Below, piece after piece: positions 42,505 to 51,471 of a DNA stretch of 55,196 nt (its first letter is position 1; each line of letters begins with the position of its first letter). The notes beneath the pieces are model-generated. The model did not search any database. It saw only the letters and a list, made by a program, of their open reading frames with translations, and was not told the origin of the DNA. Source of the DNA: Bacteroidota bacterium (GTDB lineage Bacteria > Bacteroidota > Ignavibacteria > OLB7); NCBI GenBank assembly GCA_018266795.1, contig JAFDZV010000041.1, positions 1 to 55,196 on the forward strand, written 5' to 3'. The position numbers were made by a program, and so were the translations under genes.

Positions 42505-43059
42505 ATGCACATCCTTGCGATCTCCGGAAGTCTGCGCGCCGTTTCCTCCAACACGAACCTCCTGCACGCGCTTGCAGGCCTTGCACCATCGAACCACACC
42601 ATTCACATCTTCGGCGGGCTGGCCGATCTGCCGGCGTTCAATCCGGACATCGATACAGCGCCGGGCCCCGATGCCGTTGAACGGTTCCGGGAGGAGTTGA
42701 GGGCATCCCGCGGCGTGATCTTCTCCACTCCGGAGTATGCTCACGGCGTGCCGGGCTCGCTGAAGAATGCGCTGGACTGGGTTGTGGGAAGCGGCGAGCT
42801 GGTTGACAAGCCGGTGGCGATGTTCAACGCATCGCCGCGATCGACGTATGCGCTCGCCTCTCTCACGGAGACACTTTCGGTGATGTCCACGCGGATCATC
42901 ACGGAGGCGGGCACCACGATTCAGTTGATGGGAAGGAATCTGGACGCGGAGGGGATAGCCGCCGATCCGGAATTGTCACGTGCACTGACGGCCGGGTTGG
43001 AGGCGTTCACCCGCGCCATCGAGGCACAGATGAGCATCGCGGAACCGGGGCCGCCGTAG
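42505..43059 (+). CDS. NADPH-dependent FMN reductase
   Basis: The 184-residue protein starts at the ATG at 42505 (MHILAISGSLRAVSSNTNLL). The flavodoxin-like fold begins with I.GSLR..S.N, the FMN phosphate loop. Later 'IFSTPEYAHGVPGSLKNALDWVVG' is the flavin ring-binding loop (TPEY..G.PG.LKNALDW) typical of the FMN_red family. Such enzymes reduce flavins, quinones or azo dyes, or chromate, with NAD(P)H. It is cytoplasmic. The next gene, an NmrA-like protein, lies 228 bases on, so the two are probably separate. Confidence 0.93.
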   Translation: MHILAISGSLRAVSSNTNLLHALAGLAPSNHTIHIFGGLADLPAFNPDIDTAPGPDAVERFREELRASRGVIFSTPEYAHGVPGSLKNALDWVVGSGELVDKPVAMFNASPRSTYALASLTETLSVMSTRIITEAGTTIQLMGRNLDAEGIAADPELSRALTAGLEAFTRAIEAQMSIAEPGPP

Positions 43060-43287
43060 GTACATGGCGGGCGATCGATCACATATCGCACCGCAGGGCG
43101 ATCGTTCGACCGCGTATCGATCCCGGCCGGCGTTCCGGCAATGCCTCCGGGCCGCACCTCCGGAGGTCATGATTTCACAGTTCGATCGATTTCATGGCGG
43201 AAATGAACGTCGAAACAATTATTCTTGCGACGAGCGATTGCAGCAACAGCCACATTCATGATTCACATAGACAGCAGGAGCAATTCC

Positions 43288-44238
43288 ATGTCAGAGAAGA
43301 AGATCATTGCAATAATGGGCGCCACGGGCGCGCAGGGAGGCGGGCTTGCCGACGCCATCCTCAGCGACCCGGCGAGCGGGTTCATGGTGCGCGCCATCAC
43401 GCGCGACGCCGGCTCGGAGAAGGCACGGCAGCTTGCGGCGCGCGGCGCCGAGGTCGTGCAGGCAGATGTGGACGATCAGGCCAGTCTGGAGAAAGCATTC
43501 GCCGGCGCGTACGGAGCCTTCTGCGTTACGTTCTACTGGGCGCACATGTCGCCGGAGAAGGAACTGCAGCAGGCACGCAACATGGCGCTGGCGGCGAAGC
43601 AGGCCGGCGTGCATCACGTGATCTGGTCCACGTTGGAGGATACCCGGAAGTGGGTGCCGCTGTCGGACGATCGTATGCCGACGCTGATGGAGAAGTACAA
43701 GGTACCGCACTTCGACGCGAAGGGAGAAGCGAACGCGATCTTCACGGAGGCCGGTGTTCCGACCACGTTCATGAACACCGCCTTCTACTGGGACAATCTC
43801 GTCGGCTTCGGCATGGGGCCGCGGCGAAACGCGGACGGCACCGCCACGTTCGTGCTCCCGATGGGGGACAGAAAGCTTCCGGGCATTGCAGCGGTCGACA
43901 TCGGCCGCACCGCCTACGGTGTGTTCAAGGCCGGTGACGAATTTATCGGAAAGTCCATCGGCATCGCCGGCGAGCATCTTACCGGCGAGCAGATGGCCTC
44001 CGTGCTTTCATCGACTCTCGGCGAGCAGATCGGCTACTATGCAATGCCGTTCGAGGCGTACCGCGAGCTCGGCTTTCCGGGTGCCGACGACCTGGGGAAC
44101 ATGTTCCAGTTCAAGCACGATTTCAACGATGACTACGTCGGGACGCGAGATATCGCTACGGTTCGCCGGCTCAACCCGGCGTTGCAGACGTTCGCGCAGT
44201 GGGCCGAGGCGAACAGGAACAACATCAAGATTGCGTAG
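43288..44238 (+). CDS. NmrA-like NAD(P)-binding protein
   Basis: The 316-residue protein is started at the ATG at 43288 after CAGGAGCAATTCC; the 21 earlier in-frame codons are not family-like. The N-terminus IIAIMGATGAQGGGLADAIL is the Rossmann GxxGxxG motif, and 'VRAITRDAGSEKARQLAARGAEVVQADVDDQ' follows. The family's substrate part has HHVIWSTLEDTRKW. It belongs to the NmrA/HSCARG group, which senses NADP(H) redox or acts as reductase; the YxxxK active site of extended SDRs is not obvious. Convergent with the next gene. Confidence 0.93.
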   Translation: MSEKKIIAIMGATGAQGGGLADAILSDPASGFMVRAITRDAGSEKARQLAARGAEVVQADVDDQASLEKAFAGAYGAFCVTFYWAHMSPEKELQQARNMALAAKQAGVHHVIWSTLEDTRKWVPLSDDRMPTLMEKYKVPHFDAKGEANAIFTEAGVPTTFMNTAFYWDNLVGFGMGPRRNADGTATFVLPMGDRKLPGIAAVDIGRTAYGVFKAGDEFIGKSIGIAGEHLTGEQMASVLSSTLGEQIGYYAMPFEAYRELGFPGADDLGNMFQFKHDFNDDYVGTRDIATVRRLNPALQTFAQWAEANRNNIKIA

Positions 44239-44270
44239 GCGCCGCCGCGCCGAACATCGGTGAACGCCAC

Positions 44271-44308
44271 GAACGGCAGATGTGCGGGCCGCCCGCCATC
44301 TGCCGTTC
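44271..44308. terminator. Long nested hairpin between convergent genes
   Basis: GAACGGCAGATG (44271-44282) pairs perfectly with CATCTGCCGTTC (44297-44308), and the loop adds a 5-bp GCGGG/CCCGC stem around CCG, separated by one bulged base. It lies 33 bases after the NmrA-like stop. It has no T-tract but is strongly folded. Confidence 0.7.
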
Positions 44309-44354
44309 ACGTTCCGCGGGCCCCACTGCCGACAATCCACCGTCCGGACATCCA

Positions 44355-45422
44355 CTAGCCCAACTTCCTGATCAACTCCCCGAACTGCCCCACGAAGAAG
44401 GGGGCAACGATCGCCGCTATGCGAGGCAGCTGCTCCAGCGGCGACGAGACCAGTCCCTGATCCTTCAACCACGCATCACGTTCGGTCTGTGATCCTTCCG
44501 GCAGCTTGGTCTCCGCAAGATCCAGCGCCCGGCGATAGATGATGAGCGCCGCCGGGAGATAGACCGCGAGAAGGAGAAGCGTGGAGTAGACTCCCCACTC
44601 CGTGGAACCGCCACGGAAGAAGGCCTGGAGTTCCGGCGTCATCGCGCAGCAGGCGCTTCCCCATTCGAACAGTGCCGAGAGCCGCATGATGGTGGCGATC
44701 AGCACCGCCGTTCCGATGTACAGAACAACCCGCATGGCGCTCTGCTGCCGGCGAAGATGATTGACGCGGAGATCGATGCACAGAGCGCGCGCCTCCGTCG
44801 CGGCGCGTCCGTTGCCGATGCCCTTCTCGCAATCGGGCTCGATCAGCACACAGCTTGCGGTAAGCACCAGCGAGAGGCCTGCTGCGAACGTCAGCACATC
44901 GAAGAGCGTAACGGCACGATGCAGCGAGGCGTGGTCGATGCCTCGCGCCGCTATCACGTCCACGACACCATCGCTCACCGGCCGATAGTCCACGCAGCTG
45001 ACGATGGCGAAGGAGATCGCGAGCGCGCCGAGGTTGCATCCAACGGCATACCATCGCCGCCGCGGAGCGCGCTCCAGCGGCAACACCCACATGATGCAGA
45101 TCGCCCCGCCAACGATCGCCGCAAGCGCAAACACGAAATGCAGGAACGAGGCGGTAACCCATGCAAGCCGTCCGCTCGCAACCGCACGCACCCGCGCAAG
45201 GCGAAGCGCCGTGGTGGTGTCCACGCGGGCAACGTCGCACGCGCTTCCCATCACGGAATCCTTCACCATGATGGGAGCGAACCCTCCCGGCATCGTGCGA
45301 TTGCCCCCCACGAACATCGCCTGGAACGTAATGGCCGAGGCAAGCACGATCGCGGCGGAGAGCACCGGAACAAGGTTGACCACGTTGCGATCGACGAACC
45401 TGCGAAACGATTGCTTCTGCAT
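44355..45422 (-). CDS. Six-helix membrane protein, unknown function
   Basis: The 355-residue protein is started at the ATG at 45422 (MQKQSFRRFVDRN); 19 earlier in-frame codons lack a ribosome-binding site. Six hydrophobic segments are visible (for example VPVLSAAIVLASAITFQAMF, HFVFALAAIVGGAICIMWVLP, VLTFAAGLSLVLTASCVL and WGVYSTLLLLAVYLPAALIIY). Soluble loops carry several Cys. The tail is basic/amphipathic (RIAAIVAPFFVGQFGELIRKLG). No family is certain. It is probably an inner-membrane protein. It shares the hairpin at 44271-44308 with the convergent NmrA-like gene. Confidence 0.72.
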   Translation of the reverse strand: MQKQSFRRFVDRNVVNLVPVLSAAIVLASAITFQAMFVGGNRTMPGGFAPIMVKDSVMGSACDVARVDTTTALRLARVRAVASGRLAWVTASFLHFVFALAAIVGGAICIMWVLPLERAPRRRWYAVGCNLGALAISFAIVSCVDYRPVSDGVVDVIAARGIDHASLHRAVTLFDVLTFAAGLSLVLTASCVLIEPDCEKGIGNGRAATEARALCIDLRVNHLRRQQSAMRVVLYIGTAVLIATIMRLSALFEWGSACCAMTPELQAFFRGGSTEWGVYSTLLLLAVYLPAALIIYRRALDLAETKLPEGSQTERDAWLKDQGLVSSPLEQLPRIAAIVAPFFVGQFGELIRKLG

Positions 45423-46038
45423 GATGGTGATCCGTTTTGTTCTGCAGGGCACCCATGTGCGAGCGCGGACCGGACGCACTGCGCGTCTCCGTTCCGCGCG
45501 CGTTCGCTGCTACGGAAACATCGCGTGGCACGGAGACCGATCTCCTACACAGGAACTACGTACGGAACAGGATTCCCGGGCACCGGATTGCTGGTAGTGG
45601 TGTCGGCGCTCAATATGCACAAACGGCCGGGGGGTACGCAAGTGCGCAATCGCCGCTCTCGTTCGATTCGGGCCGTTGATGGTGTAACGCGGCCCGGTTC
45701 GCGGTTTCATGCAGAGCCCGGCGATTCGCCGGCCTCATGCGCTCCCGGGCGGCACGGCCGGCGCCCACCCCGTTCAGCCGATCGCCCCCCCTGCCGGAAC
45801 GGTGCTTCAACGGTACCGGGCCTCCCGCATAGGTAGAATTTGAGTACCGGATGAACGCCGCCGCAACCTATGTTGCGGGAGTCTACTCTGCCGGCAGATG
45901 CCGGGCACCGATACACCGCATGCGCATGCCGTTCAGCAATCGTCTGCGCCGCGAGATGTGGCGGAGCAGCAGTCCAGGGTTTGCGTACGCTGAACCGCGA
46001 GATCGGATATTCACCGGATTACCAGGAGGACCACGACC
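45423..46038. other. Long divergent intergenic region
   Basis: These 616 bases separate the divergent membrane-protein and GH2 genes. I see no gene. A small CGCAACCTATGTTGCG palindrome (about 45861-45876) is the only structured site, and GTAGAATTTGAGTACC nearby resembles the stretch at about 21683-21700. Confidence 0.45.
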
Positions 46039-48699
46039 ATGAATGCCGCCGATAGATGGCCTGTCAAGGGCAACTGGCTTGCGATCAACGCATCGAGCGT
46101 TACCGAGGATGGAAGCGCCATCACCCGCCCGGGTTACGACCTCACCGGCTGGATACCCGCCGTTGTTCCCGGCACCGTGCTCACAACGCTGGTAGCGAAC
46201 GGCGTCTATCTGGACCCGTATTACAGCACCAACATTTCCAGGATCCCGGACGCCTCGAAGGCCGGTGTGGACTTCTACACCTACTGGTTCTACACATCGT
46301 TCACGCTGGGGGAGGCTTCCGCCGGAAGCCGGATCTGGCTGGAGTTCAGAGGAATCAACTATCGAGCGAACGTCTTCTTCAACGGAACGCAGCTCAACGC
46401 GACGACGCTGGAGGGAATGTTCCAGCGATACCTGTTCGACATCACCGAGCTCGTTGACGCAGGGAGCGAAAACGCGATCGCCGTCTGGACGCAGCCCCCC
46501 GATCCGCCCGGAGTGCCGGGCGGCAACGGCGGCCAGGACCCGAACATCGGCAACAACGTGACGATGCGCTATACGGTTGGATGGGACTGGGTGGAGCCGA
46601 TTCCCGATCGGAGCACCGGCATCTGGGATGCCGTTACGCTTTCCGTTACCGGTCCGGTGCGGCTTGCAAACCCGCACGTGGTGACAACGGTGCCGGGAGT
46701 GCGAATGCCTCAGGGCGCGCAGGCTCCTGCGCAGATCGCGCTCTCCGTCGAGATCACGAACGCATCGAGCGTTCAGCAGAGCGGCGCACTCATGTACTCA
46801 TTCAACGGTGTTCAGTTCGCGCAGTATCTGATACTGGAGCCGGGAGAGACGAGCACGGTCACGTTCGAGGAACAGACCATCGAGAACCCGGAGCTCTGGT
46901 GGCCGATCGGCATCGGCGCGCAGCCGCTGCTCCCGCTGGAGATTCAGTTCAGCGCGAAGGGCTACGGCATCTCCGACACGGCGCACATTGATGTGGGAAT
47001 CCGGACGATCACCTCCTGGATCGACTCCACGACCGGCGGAAAGGTGATCGCGGTGAACGGGCAGCAGCTGTTCATCCGCGGAGCGAACTGGATCGGGACC
47101 GATGCGATGCTCCGCTACACAACCGATCCGAAGCGCTACCGCGACGAGGTGCGCATGCACGCGGAGATGAATGTGAACATGATTCGCGTCTGGGGCGGCG
47201 GTATTGCCGAGCGGCCGGAGTTCTACGATGCATGCGACCGCTACGGTATCCTGGTGATGCAGGACTTCTGGATCTCCGGCGAATTCACCGGCCCGTTCCC
47301 GGCCGGCTGGAGCGAGACATTCCTCTCGTGCGCCCGCGACACCATCAAGCTCCTCCGCAATCATCCAAGCCTCTGCTTCTGGAGCGGCGGCAACGAGACA
47401 CCTCCACCGAACGATATCGACACATGCCTCCGCTGCTACATCACCGGCCAGCAGCAGGACGGCACCCCGTGCACGTCCGGTGAATACTCCGCGTGCGGCT
47501 CCACCGGCGTACTGGATGGAACGCGGAGCTACGTGTCGTACTCCACATCGGACGGGCTTGGCCCGGGCGACGGCCCCTACGGCATCCTGCAGCCGGCATC
47601 GTTCTTCAACATGAAGTCGTGCACGTTCAATCCGGAGGTGGGGTCGGTCGGCACGCCGGTCTACGAATCGCTGAAGCTGTTCCTTCCGCCGGCCGCGTTG
47701 GTGGACTTCCCCCGCGATCAGACGTGGAACACGACGTGGGCATTCCACAAGTACATCCCCTACTCCAACCCGCAGCAGGGCCAGCAGGTGCCGTGCCTCT
47801 ATCAATACCCAGCTCCCGTGTACGACCAGATAGCCGCATACGGCCAGCCGGAGGATACCGCAGGGTTCGCGCTTCGCGCACAGATCGTGAACTACGTGCA
47901 GTACCAGGGGCTCTTCGAAGGGTTCGGCTCCGCCATGTGGCAGTGGTACACGGGCGTGATGGTCTGGAAGTCACAGAACCCATGGCCCGGGCTGCGGGGC
48001 TCCTTCTACGACTGGTACCTGGCTCAGAACGGCGGGCTGTATGGAACCAAGCATGCCAACGAGCCGGTACACATCCTGCTCACGCAGGATACGCAGAACG
48101 TGATGGCGATCAACACCACGCCGACCTCGTTCCGGAATCTCACGGCGGAGGCAACCATCTACGATCTGCAGGGAACGAGCTACGATGCCGGCACGCAGCT
48201 CGTCGATCTTCCTGCAAACCGTGCTACACCGTTGTTCCCTCTGGTCGTTCCCTCCTCGATCGACGGCGTCTACTTCGTACAGCTCGAGCTGGCGGACGAG
48301 AGCAATGGAACGGTATCCGAAACGATCTACTGGCAGACGACAACGGCGGACTTCACCGGACTTGCAGCCCTTGCCCCGGTTACGCTGGGAGCATCGGCCG
48401 TTGGATGGTGCGACGGCGCAACATGGCACATCGCCGTGACGCTGGAGAACCCGGCGCAAACATCCGGCGGCACGATCGCGTTCTTCCTACAACTGCAGAC
48501 GATCGATCCAACCAGCGGCAACCGGGTGCTTCCATCGTTCTACAGCGACAACTGCTTCACGATGCTCCCCGGCACAGCGCGTACGATAGCCGTGGACTTC
48601 AATGCGCTCGACGTGCAACCGGCAACGTTCCCGCAGCTCTGGATCGAGGGATGGAACGTTTCGCTCGCCCAGATAGCCGTGACGTGGCAGACGGCATGA
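46039..48699 (+). CDS. Glycoside hydrolase family 2 (beta-mannosidase / exo-glucosaminidase type)
   Basis: This 886-residue protein starts at the ATG at 46039 after AGGAGGACC. It has the GH2 layout: a jelly-roll N-domain (GNWLAINASS... 'WIPAVVPGTVLTTLVANGVYLDPYY', 'FYTYWFYTSF'), an Ig-like part, and a TIM barrel from about residue 335. The barrel shows FIRGANWIGTDAML, IRVWGGGIAE and the acid/base FWSGGNE (Glu453). The nucleophile is CTFNPEVGSVGTP (Glu533), the FNxExG motif of CsxA-type exo-beta-D-glucosaminidases and beta-mannosidases. Ig-like domains follow. No signal peptide is visible, so it probably acts in the cytoplasm on imported oligosaccharides. No sugar transporter is adjacent. Confidence 0.92.
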   Translation: MNAADRWPVKGNWLAINASSVTEDGSAITRPGYDLTGWIPAVVPGTVLTTLVANGVYLDPYYSTNISRIPDASKAGVDFYTYWFYTSFTLGEASAGSRIWLEFRGINYRANVFFNGTQLNATTLEGMFQRYLFDITELVDAGSENAIAVWTQPPDPPGVPGGNGGQDPNIGNNVTMRYTVGWDWVEPIPDRSTGIWDAVTLSVTGPVRLANPHVVTTVPGVRMPQGAQAPAQIALSVEITNASSVQQSGALMYSFNGVQFAQYLILEPGETSTVTFEEQTIENPELWWPIGIGAQPLLPLEIQFSAKGYGISDTAHIDVGIRTITSWIDSTTGGKVIAVNGQQLFIRGANWIGTDAMLRYTTDPKRYRDEVRMHAEMNVNMIRVWGGGIAERPEFYDACDRYGILVMQDFWISGEFTGPFPAGWSETFLSCARDTIKLLRNHPSLCFWSGGNETPPPNDIDTCLRCYITGQQQDGTPCTSGEYSACGSTGVLDGTRSYVSYSTSDGLGPGDGPYGILQPASFFNMKSCTFNPEVGSVGTPVYESLKLFLPPAALVDFPRDQTWNTTWAFHKYIPYSNPQQGQQVPCLYQYPAPVYDQIAAYGQPEDTAGFALRAQIVNYVQYQGLFEGFGSAMWQWYTGVMVWKSQNPWPGLRGSFYDWYLAQNGGLYGTKHANEPVHILLTQDTQNVMAINTTPTSFRNLTAEATIYDLQGTSYDAGTQLVDLPANRATPLFPLVVPSSIDGVYFVQLELADESNGTVSETIYWQTTTADFTGLAALAPVTLGASAVGWCDGATWHIAVTLENPAQTSGGTIAFFLQLQTIDPTSGNRVLPSFYSDNCFTMLPGTARTIAVDFNALDVQPATFPQLWIEGWNVSLAQIAVTWQTA

Positions 48700-48894
48700 G
48701 CCCGGCGAGGAATGCAGGGAGAGCTGAGCGATGGCGGCAACCGCGGCCCGTGTTATCCATTCTTCACCCCGGCAGCCGGCGCCGTTCCAGGCGCCGCGAC
48801 TGCCCGGTGCGGACGCCGCACCGTGGTTGCGGAGACCCGCGCATCGAGCATGCGTCCATCGCAGATCATTCCTCGGATCACGATATTGCCGGCC

Positions 48895-49599
48895 ATGGAT
48901 ACTCCTGACGAACGCGACGTTCCGCCGGGCAGGCCTCCCGCGAAGCCTGCCCGGCCGGAGCCTGCCGATGCGGTCGCGCGAGGCTACTTCAAGGTGAGCC
49001 GCCGGCCGGGCGGTTACGGCCGCACAGCCCGCCGTTTCTGGCTCGGAGCGTTATGGGCGGCATTCCTCACGCCGTTGATATTCCACCTCCGGTTTGGAGA
49101 GGTTGGCCCGGTCGGCTGGGGGCTCACGATCTTCTTCGTGGCATACTGCGTTGTTGCCGGCGTTGCGCTCTCCTTCGTCCCACGCCGCGAGTATCATACA
49201 CCGGTGCCGCTCGAGGGCGACTGGAAGGATCGCTCCGGAGCATTCTGGCTGGTGGCATGCGCATTCGGACCGTTCCTCGGCTGGATTGCGACATCCGCGT
49301 TCACGCTCACGACAGGCTCGTGGCGCCTCGCCTACGGCTTCCGCGTGGGGATTGCCGGGCTTCTTCCGGTACTGCTGGGGCTGCCGCTGCTCCGATACGC
49401 ACGCGGCCGTTCCGCGCGCGTGGCGATTCCCCTGCTTGTCGGCATCACGGCTCTGCCGGTCTGGAGCGCCTGGGATGCGGGGATGGACCTGTACCACGGT
49501 CCGGTTCCGGCACCGGCCGGCACTCCCGGCAGCGAGCGGTCGCCCGCCGGCTCGCTCTACCTGCAACACACCGAACGCCGCCTGACGCCGGCGCAGTGA
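48895..49599 (+). CDS. Five-helix membrane protein, unknown function
   Basis: The 234-residue protein is started at the ATG at 48895 (MDTPDERDVPPG); an upstream in-frame Met (48850) is possible. A Pro-rich, charged N-terminus (RPPAKPARPEPADAVARGY) is followed by 'FKVSRRPGGYGRTARRFWLGALWAAF' and five hydrophobic segments, the last near residue 190 (AIPLLVGITALPVWSAW). The tail is soluble (TPGSERSPAGSLYL). It is probably an inner-membrane protein. No family is recognised. The next gene begins 75 bases later on the same strand, so they may be co-transcribed. Confidence 0.68.
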   Translation: MDTPDERDVPPGRPPAKPARPEPADAVARGYFKVSRRPGGYGRTARRFWLGALWAAFLTPLIFHLRFGEVGPVGWGLTIFFVAYCVVAGVALSFVPRREYHTPVPLEGDWKDRSGAFWLVACAFGPFLGWIATSAFTLTTGSWRLAYGFRVGIAGLLPVLLGLPLLRYARGRSARVAIPLLVGITALPVWSAWDAGMDLYHGPVPAPAGTPGSERSPAGSLYLQHTERRLTPAQ

Positions 49600-49673
49600 G
49601 CAGGTTCCGGTTCACCGGAACCGCGTTCGCCGACCGGCGCCGGCGCACACGCAACCTCGATGCACGTGGTTCC

Positions 49674-50120
49674 ATGACGCGCGATCAGCTTCTTCACTTC
49701 ATGCAGGCACACCGTCTGGCAGTGCAGGCATCGGTCTCACGGTCGGGATCTCCGCAGGCGGCAGTCGTCGGCATCGCGGTAACCGATCGCCTGGAGATCG
49801 TGTTCGATACGCTTGCTGCCTCGCGCAAGGCGCACAACCTGCGAAGCAATCCCGCCATCGCGCTCGTGATCGGCGGCGGCGCCGATGGCGAGGAACGAAC
49901 GGTGCAGTACGAGGGCGTTGCGGACGAGCCGGAGGGGGCCGAGCGCGACCGGCTTGTGGAAACATACCTGCAGTCCTTTCCGGACGGTGCGAACCGGCAG
50001 GCATGGCCGGGACTTCTCTACATTCGCGTTCGGCCGATTTGGATTCGCTACAGCGACTTCAACAGCAACCCGCCGTTGATCGTTGAGTTCACGGGAAGCC
50101 AGCTGCTTCTTCCGGACTGA
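49674..50120 (+). CDS. Pyridoxamine-5'-phosphate-oxidase-like (split-barrel FMN) protein
   Basis: The 148-residue protein starts at the ATG at 49674 (MTRDQLLHFMQAHR). The FMN-binding split barrel shows LAVQASVSRSGSPQAAVVGIAV, EIVFDTLAASRKAHNLRSNPAIALVIGG and 'RTVQYEGVADEP', the N-terminal half of the PNPOx-like fold. The last part 'YIRVRPIWIRYSDFNSNPPLIVEF' is the F420/FMN-family C-terminal strand. It lacks the PdxH-specific C-terminal dimerisation domain, so it is a general flavin (or F420)-reductase-like protein and not PdxH. Function unknown; probably redox. Confidence 0.9.
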   Translation: MTRDQLLHFMQAHRLAVQASVSRSGSPQAAVVGIAVTDRLEIVFDTLAASRKAHNLRSNPAIALVIGGGADGEERTVQYEGVADEPEGAERDRLVETYLQSFPDGANRQAWPGLLYIRVRPIWIRYSDFNSNPPLIVEFTGSQLLLPD

Positions 50121-50176
50121 GCAGGCGCCGTTGAAGTAGCGCCGGACGGAGCAGGTTCGAACAACAACGCATCCAT

Positions 50177-50188
50177 CGAAGTACTTCG
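50177..50188. promoter_or_regulatory. 12-bp palindrome next to the ribosome-binding site
   Basis: CGAAGTACTTCG is a perfect palindrome ending at the GGGGAGG ribosome-binding site of the following propeller gene. It could bind a regulator; a translation-blocking hairpin would have only a 4-bp stem. Confidence 0.4.
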
Positions 50189-50201
50189 GGGAGGACGAAT
50201 C

Positions 50202-51416
50202 ATGATTTCGTTGCCACTTCGTTACGCCGCCTTCATCCCAGCGTTCATCATCGTGGCGGCATGCACGGCATTCGCCCAACAGATTGCATGGACGGACAGT
50301 CTGGCGATACCGGCCGGCCACCGGTTCGAATCGGTGCAGTTGATCGCGACACCGGACGGCGGCGTCCTGGCCGTGGGGGATGAGGATACTGCCGTTGGCG
50401 GCGGCTCCTTTCAGGCAAGCATCATGCTGGCCAAGTTCGCGCCGGACGGTTCGCCCGTGTGGTCGCGGCACATACGCGGCGCCTACGCCGTGCGCTTCGC
50501 GCGGGCCTACGAGATACGCGGCGGGAACATTCTGGTGGCGGGGAACGAGCAGATGGACACCACGGCCGCGGGCCAGCGCTGGAGCCCGATGGTGATGGCC
50601 TTCAAGGCCAACGGCGACAGCATCTGGAAGCTGAACTATGGCCCGCCTCCGCCGGACGTTTCCAACTTCGCGCATTGCTTCTCCATCTACGGCGTCAGCA
50701 ACGATCAGTCGCTGCTTCTCTGCACGGGGAGCAACTACACCTTTGCATACCGCATCGACGGGCTCGGCAACGTTGGATCCACACGGATCTCGTTGAACGG
50801 GCCGCGCGCCGTCTGGCAGAACTTCCGCAACGGCGCCGACCGGATCGATCTGGTTTCGCAGGAGTCCGACGACACGCTGCTGGTAATACATCTGAGCAAC
50901 AGCGGCGATTCCGTTGGAGCCACGATATTGAACCTCGCCACACTGGGCGCATCGCACGATCGCACCATCGCGAACGTGGCCCCCTCCTCAACGGGCGCAT
51001 ACATGATCGGCGGAAGCCTTGCGATCGGCCAGGACCCCAAGCAGTGGAAGCCGGCGGTTGCACGATTCGATGCGGCAGGACAGATCGGATCGATCTCGAT
51101 TTTCCCCGGCAACGCCCCCGGCGACCTCCTGCTCCGCCGCGTGGCACCGATGGAGCCCGGCGCCTACCTGGCGCTCATCGATGAGGCCGGCACGTTGCTG
51201 CGGCTGACGCAGGAGAGCCCCGTCTTCGAAACGCTCACGTTCAGCCTCCCATGGCGCTTCACTGACGCAGTGCCGGCCACGAACAACTACTACTTCGTGT
51301 TCGGCTACACCGAGCCGAACAGCAACAGCTTTCCGCATGTCGCAAAGATCGGCATCGGCGCATCCGCCGTGGAGAGCATCACATGGCAGCCGATCGAGAG
51401 GCTCGATCTGTGGTAG
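50202..51416 (+). CDS. Secreted propeller-like protein without sorting tail
   Basis: This 404-residue protein starts after GGGGAGGACG. It has a signal peptide (hydrophobic residues 8-24, cleavage TAFA-Q). The rest resembles the propeller proteins at 6115 and 19730: 'SVQLIATPDGGVLAVGDE...GGSFQASIMLAKFAPDGSPVWSRHIRG' and repeated 'G..LVAGNE' units. A CYS-poor middle and a C-terminal strand (ESITWQPIERLDLW) follow. No T9SS motif is visible, so it would stay in the periplasm or be released by another route. No catalytic residues are known. The gene has its own leader; DUF4919 follows 55 bases on. Confidence 0.85.
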   Translation: MISLPLRYAAFIPAFIIVAACTAFAQQIAWTDSLAIPAGHRFESVQLIATPDGGVLAVGDEDTAVGGGSFQASIMLAKFAPDGSPVWSRHIRGAYAVRFARAYEIRGGNILVAGNEQMDTTAAGQRWSPMVMAFKANGDSIWKLNYGPPPPDVSNFAHCFSIYGVSNDQSLLLCTGSNYTFAYRIDGLGNVGSTRISLNGPRAVWQNFRNGADRIDLVSQESDDTLLVIHLSNSGDSVGATILNLATLGASHDRTIANVAPSSTGAYMIGGSLAIGQDPKQWKPAVARFDAAGQIGSISIFPGNAPGDLLLRRVAPMEPGAYLALIDEAGTLLRLTQESPVFETLTFSLPWRFTDAVPATNNYYFVFGYTEPNSNSFPHVAKIGIGASAVESITWQPIERLDLW

Positions 51417-51471
51417 CGGCCGCACCGGAAGAACGTTCTCCCGGAATCATTCAATTCAATATCGAGACCCC

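Noticed and set aside
45828-45852. Shared promoter sequence with 21680-21700 (GTAGAA(A)TTGAGTA)
   Set aside because: The match is short and one pair is too few to define a promoter; a genome-wide motif search would be needed.
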